A stretch of 64,000 nt of DNA from Phialocephala subalpina (Eukaryota > Ascomycota > Leotiomycetes > Helotiales > Mollisiaceae). The stretch covers positions 918,803-982,802 of the forward strand of contig FJOG01000014.1 in assembly GCA_900073065.1 (NCBI GenBank), in the 5' to 3' direction. The number at the start of each line of letters is the position of its first letter. Position 1 is the stretch's first letter. The position numbers and the translations under genes are program-made. Below the pieces are notes generated by a model. That model was not told the origin of the DNA, searched no databases, and worked only from the letters and a program-made list of their open reading frames with translations. Positions 10,322 to 24,656 of the stretch are shown here, one piece after another.

Positions 10322-11904
10322 ATGCCAGCTCTCACGAAGACCAATTCGTGTGTAGACATCGATTTTACGCTGAGGCGAAAGTTCAAGAGGACTGGGTTCA
10401 GGTCGATTTACACGATATCACGAGTATGTTCAGCAGCTAACAAGCTTGCAGGGGTCTTCAACGCGAAGTCATCGTTGATGCACTTGACAAGAAAGATGTC
10501 TTTGTGCAAGCGGCAACAGGATTCGGTAAAAGCTTATGCTTTCAGCTGCCCGCCGTCATAGATCATGGCATCACCATTGTGATCTGCCCGCTACTCTCCT
10601 TGATGACTGACCAAGTCAGTGCATTGAGGGCTGCTGATATTGCGGCTGGCATGATCAACGGAAACACCCCTTACGAGGAGAAGACACGCTTGCTCCGTGA
10701 TCTTGCAACTGGCCACCCCCATACCCGCCTTCTGTACGTTACCCCGGAACAGTGCGTTTCAGAACACTTCCGAAAGCACTTACGCGTTGTGTACGAACAG
10801 AAGGAGCTGGCACGCATTGCTGTGGACGAGGCACACTGCATCTCGGAATGGGGCCATGACTTCCGAAGGTCCTTCAAAGACCTCCGTTGGCTCCGCGAGA
10901 ACTTTCCGGAAGTACCTATCATCTGCCTGACTGCAACAGCAACGGCACAGGTCCGGGAAGATATCATCAGTATACTTGGTCTGGTAGAAGCCAACATGAA
11001 AGTGTACACGATGACAACGGACCGAAAGAACTTACACTATGAAGTGAGGTTCAAGTCCGACGAGGAGTCTCATTACCCTAGTTCGTCTCCCACACTGCCT
11101 TTGCAAAACCTTTCGATGCTATGCCCCCTTCTCTTTCGTTTGAGAAGAGTTCCAGCTGATAGAAATTTGGTAGACTTCTTAGGGTGGTTGAGAAGTGTTC
11201 ATAAGCGCCGTGCAGAAAATGTGGAACGCCGTAGAGAGCTCGAACGCAATGGAGAGCGAATAGACAACGTTTCTGGCATCATCTACACGATCTTTCGAAG
11301 CGATTGTGAGGACATTGCTGCCAAACTCCGCTCTGATGGCATAGGAGCAAGGCCTTATCACGCAGGATTGCATAAAGATGAAAAGGAGGAGACTTTGCAA
11401 CGTTGGGTCAACAACGAGAAGGGGTATGATGTCATTGTAGCAACCACAGCTTTTGGCATGGGAATCGATAAAGAAGACGTTCGATTTGTCGTTCACTGGC
11501 AGTTGCCGAAGTCGTTTGAAGGCTATTACCAGGAGGCTGGTCGCGCCGGTAGAGACGGGAAGGCTAGCATCTGCATCATGTACTACAGTCGAGAGGACCG
11601 GGATCGAGCATACAATCGGCTGAGCAAGGACCAGTTGGACAGGAACAACTTCACAGCTCGAGTAAAGAGCCTACAAGCAGTGGTAGATTATTGTGAGAAC
11701 ACGGAATCATGTCGACATGGACTGATATGCAAGTATTTTGGTGAAGAGGACGTCCCGGAATGCGATTATGCCTGCGATTGGCATAAGGATTCAAAGGCTT
11801 TGAAGAAGGCAAAAATGAATGGCCTTGCAAGTGAGGAGTGGGTTAGCACCCAAAGAGATTTGGGCGCATACAATACAGGTTACGACGGCTACGACTCAAC
11901 ATGA
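10322..11904 (+). CDS. RecQ-family ATP-dependent DNA helicase
   Basis: Exons 10322-10401 and 10452-11904 are joined by removing a 50-bp intron, which restores the RecQ motif 0 (GFRGLQREVI); the product is 510 residues. Motifs in order: Walker A ATGFGKS, motif II VDEAHC, motif III LTATATA, then YHAGL, TTAFGMGIDK and the motif VI block YYQEAGRAGRDG. A cysteine cluster follows (YCENTESC, then LICKYFGE and CDYACDW), the RecQ zinc-binding site. It unwinds DNA 3' to 5' during repair and recombination. At about 510 residues it is a short RecQ without an HRDC domain or long N-terminus, so it is not the Sgs1/QDE-3 type; the short second RecQ of filamentous fungi is the closest idea. The segment near 11070-11170 is poorly conserved and could hide a sequence problem. 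Confidence 0.85.
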
Positions 11905-12787
11905 GAGAAAGGGCTTTTGTTTGGTTTGGGCGTTCCGGCGATCGCGAAAGAAAATGTAAGATACCCCACAAAGTGCTTTCGATTAGCATCTTCATTGCAT
12001 AGCAAACGCCTTTCTGGCTCCCAAAAAAGAACGAGACGTTTGTCACCTGTGTCCTACCTATGTGCCGATACGACTTCTGGTCCTTTCGTTCTTGCTGAGA
12101 GCTCCATATTGACCCTTTCGGGTGAAGTTGTTTGCATTCTCGCGGACAGGTGTTGGGTCAAAGGTTGGGTGAAAGCAGATTATGGAATCTGGCAGAGCGA
12201 CCATGTCTGTACCCCGCCTCAGTGCTCACGCAACTTCTGGTCCTTTCCCTCTTGCTGAAAATTCATGAATGACTCTTACGGCGAACATGTTTGCAGTCTC
12301 GTAGGAAGTCATTCGTTCAAAGGGTGTTTAAATGCAGTGGCGGAATGGCTGTCCAGTCACGAAGCTTCTCGAGAAGGAGCGGTCACGACTGTACAAAGGC
12401 CGAAAGCATAGTATCGTGAGTCTGCAATGCATCTATCGAAATCGTGCTCCATTCGGTCGGCAAGTTGCCAAAGGAAGAGTGCAAACAGGCCAGAATCTCC
12501 TTTCACGATGGCAAAGGCAGCTCATTGCTTTGGTCAGGAGGGACAATCACCTTTCAGGCAGCAGGAATCTGATGGCCAACTCCAAGCTCCCAAAAGCTAT
12601 ATTAACAGCCCTTCCCACCCTCATAGTTGGCATCATCAGCATTCGGTTCATCATCCGTCTTTCTCAACAACAGCCTTTCGACATTGAATCGGAAACCATC
12701 TTCGCATACTTCGATAGACTCGAAACTTTCAAACGATCCACCACTACAATCTCTCGACTCGATACCATCGATCGATCAATTGCTACA
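11905..12787. other. intergenic region with a diverged tandem repeat
   Basis: This region holds the helicase 3' end and the promoter and leader of the next gene. Two diverged copies of a unit of about 150-160 bp are visible (see the repeat entry). The frame of the downstream gene stays open upstream to 12332, but the upstream residues do not look conserved. Confidence 0.55.
12072..12337. repeat. diverged tandem direct repeat, period about 160 bp
   Basis: The block starting at 12072 (acttctggtcctttc, ending near 12178 at gaaagcag) is repeated with roughly 70 percent identity from about 12231 (acttctggtcctttc, ending near 12337 at aaatgcag). Shared words include cttgctga, gtttgca, tctcg and gttcaaagg. 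The similarity extends some tens of bases upstream of each copy. It is an old duplication in non-coding DNA. Confidence 0.7.
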
Positions 12788-13249
12788 ATGTCTTCCGGAG
12801 ACAAGTTCCCTGTTCGCGTCGGTCTTGCCCGCAAGGATGGCGATGTGATCTCCAATGGTGCCAATGAGGTTTTCTTCCTCGACATCAACGAGGTCACCAA
12901 CCGTCGTCTCCTTGCCGACCATCTCAAGACCCAATTCCGCAAGCTCGAGGGTACTAAGGCCGCCGAGAAGGGTGCCAATATCAACGTTCCTGACCGCTGC
13001 GTCTGGGGCCAGGACTACGATGCTGAGCGCATCAAGGTCACCTGGGACCCCCTCAACATCGCTGGTACTTCCTGGGCCCCTGGTACCACCATGACCGAGA
13101 CCGAGGTCACCGACCAAAACATCGTTGGCATTCTCAGCTCCCTCAAGCGCAGCCCCACCAGCTCGTGCGCCTTGAACGTCCTTCTCGCCCACTCGATTCC
13201 TAAGGATCTTCAAACTTCTCGCATGGGCGCCACTTCCAGCGAGTACTGA
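12788..13249 (+). CDS. conserved small protein, unknown function
   Basis: This frame encodes 153 residues starting at ATG 12788 in a strong context (gctacaATGtct). Codon usage is strongly biased to C-ending codons (ggt, acc, gac, atc), which in fungi signals high expression. The protein reads as a compact globular fold (GANEVFFLDINEVTNRRLLA, then CVWGQDYDAERIKVTWDPLN) with no signal peptide and no membrane segment. I cannot name the family. The frame is open for 456 nt further upstream, but that part has poor codon bias and reads like 5' UTR; MANSKLP at 12572 is the longest plausible alternative start. Confidence 0.7.
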   Translation: MSSGDKFPVRVGLARKDGDVISNGANEVFFLDINEVTNRRLLADHLKTQFRKLEGTKAAEKGANINVPDRCVWGQDYDAERIKVTWDPLNIAGTSWAPGTTMTETEVTDQNIVGILSSLKRSPTSSCALNVLLAHSIPKDLQTSRMGATSSEY

Positions 13250-13863
13250 GCTCGATATGAAGGAGGCAGGTTGGATATTTGGCAAGGTTCGGGAACGGCA
13301 ACTTTGAGAGTTCCTGGCATCTGACCCCTCACATCACACTGGTGGAATTGGTTTTGGTTTGGAGTGAAGGCTTGTACGATTGATCTGGACATGAATCTGG
13401 AGGATCAGCACACTCATTTACACAATCTTGTACTTTAGATGAACCCCTTTCAATGACATACTTTTGCCATTGACTCGCTTCTTCTCACATATGACATCTG
13501 AATGCCTTTCATTTTTCTATGCTACTGACTGATCCCTGGCTACACTCCACTCTTCTGCCAGAACCAGTACGTAGTTTCCGTAAAGATTGCTTCTTCATCA
13601 GAAGCTTGATTTGATAACAAAGGAAAAGTCGTTGCTGTTATGGGCGTCTCGTGAACGATCGAAATCATCATGAAAAGTTCTCCCCAATGAAACGCCGAAT
13701 CGAATCCAACACGAGAAAGAAGAAAAGTACTCCAACCACCATCGAATGAGTAAGTTTGACCAACACCCTCTCCCAAACGCCAGAAAGCATCGTCTTTTAC
13801 CCACTCAATCAACGCCACACTTTGCCAACCAACTCATTCTCAGAACGCCATCCAACCAAACTC
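13250..13863. other. intergenic region between convergent genes
   Basis: About 610 bp hold the 3' ends of two convergent genes. Nothing recognisable is coded here; the small frames on both strands lack codon bias. Confidence 0.5.
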
Positions 13864-15868
13864 CTAAAAAAGCTTAGGGTGCTTTCGTTCTCCGGAGCGC
13901 AGTCTGTAGAAGAAGTGATTCTCGACCGTCTGATTAACGAACTTCCTCAACTTCTTCGTCTTGATCGTCTTCTTGATCAACCCATGACTGCGTCCGCGCA
14001 TCTTGTCAACCTTGCCAGACAACATTTGCTCCATCTCACGTTCCTTCAGCTTTGCTCGGCAGGTCTCACCAACCTTCTGGACCCAGTCGTCGCTCCACTC
14101 CAATTGTTCCGGGAACTTAACACCTGCGAACCACTGGCTCTTCTTCTCGGCGATGAATTCATCGTCTACTTGTTCGAGCATCTTGATAATGTTGACGAGA
14201 CGGATGCCTTGACCGTGGAGAAAGAGGACGAGAGACTGAGCGGGAGGGTAGGAGCGACCTGGAAAGAGGACGTTTTTCTCTGGGTCGAGTATCATGCTGT
14301 CTACAGACAAACGCATGGAATAGGCGCTCTTGCGTTCAACTGCCTCGTTATCCTTGCCATCACCCTTCTCAGATGTCTTGACATGTGGCTCTTCGATATG
14401 GTTGGTGACAACTCTGAGTGTCTTGGGCGCGCGAGGCTCAACGATTTGGATTCCGTTTCCGTAGTAGTCGGAGATGTTGGATCCAGCATCGTAGGAGCTA
14501 GCGCTACCAGCAACGAGGTGGAAGGAGGCATGGCGAGCATGACCGAGGTAGTTGACGAGATCCTTGCGCTTGGCACGGGAGGTGGGGTCGAAGTCATCAT
14601 CAAGGCTATCAGTGTTCAGGTTAAGCTCATCCAGATCCAAGGTGGGCATCGGCTTGTCCGTAGCGTCGAGATCAGGAGAGTTGGGTGGACCGTTGTATTG
14701 CATGACGAGCACGATGTTGTCGATCCGTTCACCACCAAGCTTAAGTAATTCACTTGTAGTGAGAGCACGGATGTCCTCAGGTAAGCCATCATTACCGACC
14801 CTAAGGGTGTTATCAGCCCAGGCCTCGGTACCCATAACTTGTCGAGTTGTGAGGTGAGCTTCTAGATCGGGGACAGCAGGGCGTTGTTCGGGAAGAGGAG
14901 TCATGTCAGTATTGACCTTCGGTTCTCGAGAGAACTTGCGGTGGATGTATTGACCCAGCTCTCTGAGAGAGATCGTACCCATGGTAGCCTTGAAGGAGCT
15001 GTTGACAATCGGAACCGCGAGGTCAAGACCACCGTTGAGGAGAAGTTGGGCATCCTTCATGGTTGCATCATTCTCGGGAAGAAGAAGACCGTTCTCGGCC
15101 AGCTTCTTCTTGCCCTTGCCGGGTGTTTGTGCTTGCTTGATAGTGACACGCTTGAAGGTGAATTTTCCTTGGGCCTTATTGAAAACCGCGTTCAAGACAC
15201 GCGCAGACTCTCGTAGTTGTTGCTTGACCTTCTCGAACGTGCTTAGTCTCTCAGCAGCGGGTTGTCCATCGAATTGAGTGATGAATTCAACAATGGGTTG
15301 AGCAGTGGGTTGAACTTTGGGCTGAACTGTTGGTTCGGGATCGGGGAAATCGCCCTTGGGAGGAGCTGTGACGTCGACACCATCGATATAGACCTTTCGG
15401 CCCAGCTGGTGATCTCTAGTGTTTCTGGTCCCTGAATTTGTGTCAGTTTCCATTTTCAAATATTTCGCATGGTAGATCTACGGATCTCGAGGCCAATGCA
15501 GACGACAAGGAAGATCGAAAAGAGCGAGACTTACAGGTTTGCGCATACGGTCCTCCACCAGAATTACCGATGACCTCGAGAGGAGATTTGCATTGCCTCT
15601 GGGCCGTTGATCTCGCTCGGCGTGGGATTGAAGGGTCTTGTCCTTGAGCATCCATGGTTCCGACTGTCTCGACTGTTACGACGGTCTCGATAGTCTCGAC
15701 GGTCTGGAAGGTCTCAACGTTAGTCTCGACGATCTCACCGGTCTCGGCGTCCTTGACGGTTTGTATGATTTCGGTGGTGGATAGGACTTGGAAAGGCAAA
15801 AGGATTGCAGGCTTGAAGAAAGGGAACGGGGGGAGACCGCAAAGGCCCGCCGCCTTAAGGTGAGGCAT
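13864..15868 (-). CDS. hypothetical protein, 633 residues
   Basis: Exon 1 is 15535-15868 and exon 2 is 13864-15431; the 103-bp intron has a GTAAGT donor and TTCAG acceptor, and phase 1 is preserved. Residues 40-72 are made of short VET[IV]-type repeats (VETFQTVETIETVVTVETVG), coded by a near-repetitive DNA stretch at 15655-15760. The middle is rich in charged and proline residues; a hydrophobic stretch AQSLVLFLHGQG lies near residue 510, and the C-terminus is strongly basic. No family is recognised. An alternative start at Met72 (15655, MDAQGQDPS) would drop the repeat region and is equally possible. No membrane helix is certain. Confidence 0.6.
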
Positions 15869-16635
15869 TGTGGTGTGCGACTTTTGTGGTGGTGATGGTT
15901 TAAAGCGGCGATCAATTTAAGAAAGATTGAGGTTATCATGGCGCCGCGTCTCGATTCACTGCGCGCGCCTTAGATCGAGTCTTAGGAGATAAGATAATCC
16001 GAGGGCAGAGAAGTTGTCCATTAGTTTTGAAAGGTGAATCTCCTTCTAGATGCCAAGCAGACGTATGCTTTGCTTGAGCGAGCTTGTCCAGCTCTCCGAG
16101 CGACATTGAGATGAAAACATTGCAGTTGGGAGAAAAGCAGAACTACTTCGAGTGATCTCCGTGAGTTTTGCTTTGGGAGAATGCCCAACCCACTGGGGGC
16201 ATTGAAATGAAATACAGTACAAGAACAACATTGCAAATGGGAGGAGAGCAGAGTTGCTTCGGGTAATATCTAAGAGCCGTTCTGGAACACTGGATCAAGT
16301 CAGGCTTACGCTTCTCTTACTGAGAGAGCGTGTTGTGCACATTCGCATGTCTAGCCTGCTTTTCAAACAGGATAAGAGGCGAGATGGCCCCGTTGAGATT
16401 GAATTGTTGATTCTCCAAGGTCATGAATGAATTATAAAGCTTGAGTGAAGTTGTCTTTGTATGCTGACTAACCCGCGCACGGTTCAGGTCACGGACCTCC
16501 TTGCAACAGCCCCTGAGCACCAGTTGAACAACGTGCTTGTATTCCTGCAAAGTCAAAGAAAAGAATCAAGCAACGCAAAAATAACCTCTAATCATCTATT
16601 CATAGAAAAAGCAATGCCATCTACCTATACATGAT
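15869..16635. other. intergenic region with a short diverged repeat
   Basis: About 770 bp separate the 5' end of the upstream minus-strand gene from the 3' end of glutathione reductase. It contains a short imperfect direct repeat (16103-16272). A 79-codon minus-strand frame at 16317-16556 is not recognisable. Confidence 0.5.
16103..16272. repeat. imperfect direct repeat, about 60-70 bp unit
   Basis: Copy 1 is 16103-16160 and copy 2 about 16199-16272. Both read cattga-atgaaa, then acattgca, then gggag, then agcag and cttcg, ending in a gt-at-tc block; copy 2 has about 14 extra bases. Non-coding. Confidence 0.6.
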
Positions 16636-19205
<2,570 letters not shown>

Positions 19206-20563
19206 ATGGAGATCGGAGTCTTCATCCCTATCGGAAATAATGGTTGGCTGATATCTGATAATTCGCCAACATACAAACCTACTTTCGAGCTCAACAAGCA
19301 GATTGTCCAGAAAGCAGAAAGCTATGGCTTCGATTTTGCACTTTCGATGATCAAGTTGAGAGGCTTTGGCGGAAGAACAAGGCATTGGGATTACAATCTT
19401 GAATCGTTTACTTTGAGCAAGTGCATCTTTGATGTCTCCTGAAAGCAGAAACTAACGTCTCCATTTCCAGTGGCTGGCCTTGCCGCCATGACGACCAAGA
19501 TCAAGCTTTTTGCTTCGTCGGCAATTCTCACACTTCCTCCTGCACTGTGCGCTCGTATGGCTGTGGCGATTGATTCTATTGCTCCCGGTCGATTCGGTAA
19601 GTCTCCTCGAGTTGCCAGCTGAGGCGTCCTAAGTCCACAAGGTTGTTTTTAATCTCTGAATCTTGCCAGGACTTTGACTTGAAAGTCCAGACAAGATTGC
19701 GAGATTGAGGACTCTAGTCTATGATAATCTTCAAGGCTAACATCGCCAGGTGTCAACATCGTGACGGGCTGGCAGCCGGCTGAATATGAATAAATGAGTC
19801 TCTGGCCCGGAAATGCCTACTTCGGCTACCGCTACGACTACGCCCAAGAATAGTAAGTGCTGTTCCAGTTTCAAAGATTCGTCGACCTTCTCTTCGTCTT
19901 CTCACACCAAGCAGCGTGCAAGTCATGCAGGACCTCTGGGCCACCGGCGTCTCCCACTTCAAAGGCAAACACTTCCAAATGTCAGACTGCAGACTCCTCC
20001 CTCAACCCTCTCAACCCATCAAAATTATTGCCGCTGGCCAGAGCGCACGAGGTACTCAGTTCGCAGCCGAGTATGCAGATTACAATTTCTGTGGTGCTTC
20101 TGGACACAACCAACCACAGACCTTCGAACATGGTAATCTCGCACTCATGAAAGCGGCTCAGAAGACAGGAAGAGATGTAGGAGCCATGGTTCTATTCATG
20201 ATCATAGCCTACGAAACAGATGAAGAAGCTTGGGCAAAATGGGATTGGTACAGTGAAGGAGTTGATCTGGATGCTACATCATGGGTAGCTGGTCAAGCGA
20301 AGAAAGACGTGAAAGCTGATGGATCAGCGACAGCGAGTCGAATTAGCAGGAGTGATAATCCTGTGAACTTGAATGGAGGGGCATTGATTGGAAGTTTTGA
20401 GAAAGTGGCGGGACTGCTGGATGAGGCGGCAGCGATTAAAGGGACGAAGGCCATTATGTTGATTTTTGACGACTTTTTGGTTGGGGTGGAGAATTTGGGG
20501 AAGAGGATTCAGCCGTTGATGAAGTGTAGAGCTCATGTCAAGGTTACGAATGGCGAGGTGTAG
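19206..20563 (+). pseudogene. RutA-like FMN-dependent (luciferase-like) monooxygenase with an in-frame stop
   Basis: Exons 19206-19416, 19471-19596, 19750-19852 and 19915-20563 assemble a 362-codon bacterial-luciferase-fold protein. It begins [15 protein letters not shown] and runs through [42 protein letters not shown] and YADYNFCGASGHNQP, a close match to what I know of pyrimidine monooxygenase RutA and related flavin monooxygenases. All joins keep phase. Codon 127 is TAA (19791-19793), immediately followed by ATG; relatives have a sense codon between AEY(E) and MGLWPG. Intron 1 has a GC donor (GCAAGT), and intron 2 is unusually long for this window (153 bp). All else is open, so this is either a very young pseudogene, a strain-specific null or a base-call error. 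Both predicted partial products lack half the barrel. Confidence 0.65.
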
Positions 20564-21776
20564 GGATGATGAGTGTATCTACATTTCATCTGATCAAGTA
20601 GAACAACCTCGTTCTTTCTCGATAACATGAGAATGATGAAGATGGAAGTAGTGTCAGAGAGGGAGGGCATAATTATTGTGAGGCTTTGAAGAAGAAACAG
20701 CAATCGCAATTAAATGAATATCTTGAGGTCCGGGCTGATAGCCAAAATAGCACAGGGCAAGCAAATTTCAATATCAAATAATCAATCGCAAAGGCCTAGG
20801 GATGGTGGAACTGCGAGCTGGAAAGGTGTGACCGCCTCAGTCGATCAGAGTGAATATAGCGGCGCTAGTCTCGCTGAGTACTAAATTATGGGATATGACC
20901 GTGAAATAGCAAATAAAGGGGTGTGCAATCATATGAGCATGGACCTCTGAAGACTGATTTCAGCCACGACATCCATATTGTCGATCAATATGGACGAGAT
21001 AATAGACAGGATCGTCGACTCCGAAGTCCGATCGAAGTGAGGCAACATCGAGGCACCGCTGGGAGTCGATAACCAGTGTCAGGAAAAAGCAATAATAGCC
21101 GCGATTGGTTCGAAGTGGTCTCGTCTTCTGCGACCTTTTCATCCTTCTGATCAGTTTCAGAACCGCTGCTTTGCCAGAACAAATCATTCGAATGCGGAAG
21201 ACCAGTCTCTTGACGTCTCGGCTCGTCGGCGCTTGGATAATGAGCTCCCTCTCCCAAATTGAGGCTCATCTCGCCTGCCCTGCGGCCCGCTTTCAAGGCT
21301 CATCTACCATCCTTTCACCAAAATCGAGACACCTGCCTTAGGAGGGAAGAAAAATTACCTTGATATCGAATAAGTCTCCAGGTACTAGGAGACCGGCGGA
21401 AGTGTGTTCTAAATACAAGATTTGGGGTTGAATGAATTGTGGACCTGATTGACAACAGCTTCCGGCCAAGGTGCGATATCAGTAATGGGACTTGAATATG
21501 CGACCCTTACCGCCACAGCCGCCCTATTCGTGCTCCAAGGATATGGGTGTGCCGTCTCTATCATGGCCTACCAACAACCAACATCTATTTACACTTGAGA
21601 AGGGGTGTCAATGGCCATATCAAAGTTCGCGGCTTTAGTTCAAAGGAGGGGCAATGGACCTCAATCTAAGTGGATTTGAAGGTAGAAGCTTCTTCTATTT
21701 CATTTCGATCTTCAATTCTTCCAACCTTGTTGAAGTATTCTTTTCATTTGGTATCTGCTAAGACACTTTCGCCGGA
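20564..21776. other. intergenic region
   Basis: About 1.2 kb upstream of the first membrane paralog. Several short frames on both strands show no family signature. It is probably the promoter plus the downstream flank of the broken monooxygenase gene. Confidence 0.5.
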
Positions 21777-24433
21777 ATGGTTCGTCTAGATGAGAAAACC
21801 ATTCCTCCTCCGCAGTATCAGAAGGTAATAGGCCCTACTGCGAATACAGTGTCGGTCGCCTCACCCTTGTCGTCGAGTAGCCAAAGTTCTCCTCGGAAGA
21901 CCACTGTGTTGAACAAGCTTGGTCTTTGGAATTGTATCATTGTGCTTGTTGGAAGCTTGGTCATGCTGGGCGTACTTGGATTTCTGTGGTTTTTGGCATG
22001 TTTAATATCTCCCTTAATTGAACACTCCTCTTGCCTAGAATGCACCAGCCCTCGCGACAGTCTAACTGATGATTGTACTAGTGGACTGGGAATGAACATA
22101 ACAAGTTCTGGAGATGGCTGGTCAAATCTGGCTACATGCGGAGAACTGTTACACTATCATCAGCAGTCCTTCGCACAGCTCTTACCTTCCAAGCAAGCAT
22201 TTACACGTCGATGATTGCAGGATCTCTCATGGAACTCTCCAATGGATTCAATCTACAACATTCTGCCTCAATTTCAATTCGAAGATACCATGGCGGTATG
22301 CCAGTGCTTCTCTTACACTCAGGTATTTTTGATCGTCGAACATGGTATCTTCTCACTATCACAATACTCTTATCCTCAACCACGATTGCCTCGTATTTCC
22401 TTTCTACTGGCCTAGTTTCAGATCTGGGAATAGCACCAATCATCGGGGATCCGATTGCTAGCACGATTGGTAGGTTACTCATGAGATTCCATGAAATATA
22501 CCATTTCATAAGAGACATGCAACGCGGAGGTTTTTGATACAGATTATTCTATAGATTCTCAAAAATCAATTGTCCTTCAGGCCTATGAACCCGACTTCAG
22601 TATCTATTCGCCGTCCACATATCCAACCTTTGGAGAATATTCAGAACCTGCCCCGAATATACAAGGAGTCGACGATACTTGGCGTATAATGCGAGCTATT
22701 CCCCCTGTCAGCTCTGCAACGACACGCGAGAACCTCAGTAACTACACTGGGAAAGGAACACTCAATAGCCACGTCGTGTAAGTTTCATCTTCTTAGAGAA
22801 ACATCTCCTCTCGCCTGCTGTCTTTGGGGTTCATAGATTGTCGTTCATGCACGATGTATGTGTGCCATCCTAAGCTTGCCATGTGCAAATATATCTCTCA
22901 ATTGAATACATTTACTATAGGACAGAGCTGTGCTGACTATGAGGCTGTGGTGTACAGGTGCGTTGGACCCGTGTTGAGGAATCTCACCCTTGTCCAGGGA
23001 GCTATAGGTCCTACTTTTGGTGGCAACCCTCCTTACATTCGGGGAATGGTCTCAATAGGGGATTCAATACCTTCTGGATTGAATTTCTACAATTCCTCCG
23101 TTTGGACTGAGTTCGACTTAACCTCCTCGCCCACGAATTTTATCAGCTTCACTTGCAGTTTAACAAAACTTATGAATGGATTTATCAACAATGAGCACCC
23201 GATTTCATTATGTGTGGCGGGAAACTTCTTTGAAAATGAGACTATAGACGGCGGTGGGAGCGACGGAACCACACGTGCGCCAATCTTAGGACTTCAAGCA
23301 ACAACTTTTCTCCATGACGGCCTCCTTATGGATCCTTTGTCGTACATCTTGGTTAACTATACAAGCAATGTTCCATCGGATAAAGGCATGCAACTGTACA
23401 AGAACTGGACTGATATCTCGTCTTCGGATTCCTCTTGGACAACGATGCAAAACATTAATAATTTTACTTCTACTCTTGAGTCTATCTCACTCTCCTATTG
23501 TTTCACGAACTTCGGCTCTCTTGACACAAATATCACAGTCACCAGCTCGACCAACAGGACCGAACCGGTGCTTCGAAGCGTATCCTCAAGCACCAACCTC
23601 GACGTCAATGATGTGCTGAAGCAATTGAATGCAACTGGAATCAATTCGACGTTGGAGGAACGAGGAGTTCTTGCCTTGAATTATTCCGATTGGTCGGCTC
23701 TTGTGATGGACTTCGGACTGTTTGGGATCGTTTTTAACGGTTCTATAACGCAAATGCTAGGTGGTACCTACGGGCTCGGGATGCAAAATACTCTCAACTT
23801 TTTCCATCCGCAGCAGACTTCATGGGCTTTGTGCACGTACTGTGCTATAGGGTCCACAAGTAAAGGCGATACCAACACCACTGGCATTAGTCGAGCCTTG
23901 TCATCCATATTTCAGTCTTCAGTACAACAAAGTGGAAGCACAGCCACGGCCTTGAATGCAGTTCTCACAGTCATGAACATGGTGCAGTACAGCACGCGGT
24001 ATGCTTTCTCACTCACCTTCATCACTCACCTTACCTCAAAGCACTCCAAGCACTCGAAGCTAACCTTTCCCATAGTCTCCAACGAGCAGATATTACTGGG
24101 GAATCACATATAACCCTCATCGAGCAGCAATTACGGCCCGTCGGCCGCACAGGCCTAATAACTGTGACAGCAGCTCTTATAGCCCACCTACTCATTGTAG
24201 CGGCTATCTCGATAATCTTTCTGTCTCTCACGAGGTTCTCATTCATCGGAGAGAGTTGGCATACGATAGCCCAGCTACAATATCGCGATGTGATCCCGGT
24301 GCTCCAAGCTTCAAACTTAATGAGGGATGATGAACTCGAGGTCTGGTTACAAGAGAGAAATGTTTGCGAGGAGAAGATGACGCTCGTGGGCCAGGATGAA
24401 CATACCGGGGCGCATATTGCCAGGCAAGTGTGA
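21777..24433 (+). CDS. fungal multi-pass membrane glycoprotein, paralog A
   Basis: Exons 21777-21995, 22082-22469, 22543-22777, 22958-23998 and 24076-24433 give 746 residues. Intron 1 (21996-22081) has a GC-AG border (GCATGT...TACTAG), fixed by alignment with the paralog at 44367. Topology: one helix near residues 52-72; a membrane block holding RTVTLSSAVLRTALTFQ and, further on, WYLLTITILLSSTTIASYFL; a long presumed extracellular region of about 450 residues with many N-x-S/T sites; a last helix ALIAHLLIVAAISIIFL; and a short cytosolic tail beginning SFIGESWHTIAQLQ. This layout occurs in a lineage-expanded ascomycete family with no known function. It is roughly half identical to the copy at 44367 (judged by eye). 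Exon 4 splices at CGTCGT|G TGC, chosen by that alignment. Confidence 0.75.
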
Positions 24434-24656
24434 GAACACCGATGATATGACATGATTCATTTCATGTATCGCTTAGTCCGTAATATCAACTATGAGGAAG
24501 TAGAGAAGTGGTCTAGATACTGTTTTCATTTCAGGCAAAGCAGAATAAAGTCCAATTGGCTAGACTTTGTTCATATTCTGTACGAAATGATATGAACACC
24601 CATGCCAAACAATGAATTCATATTCCATAGCTCATTCAGGACCTGTGGTATCTTAC

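Noticed and set aside
12776..13285. Minus-strand frame of 169 codons opposite the small conserved gene
   Set aside because: It is the antisense shadow of a strongly codon-biased plus-strand gene; C-ending codons suppress stops on the other strand.
16317..16556. 79-codon minus-strand frame beginning MTLQEYKHVVQL
   Set aside because: It reads like protein at the start, but no splice structure or family extends it.
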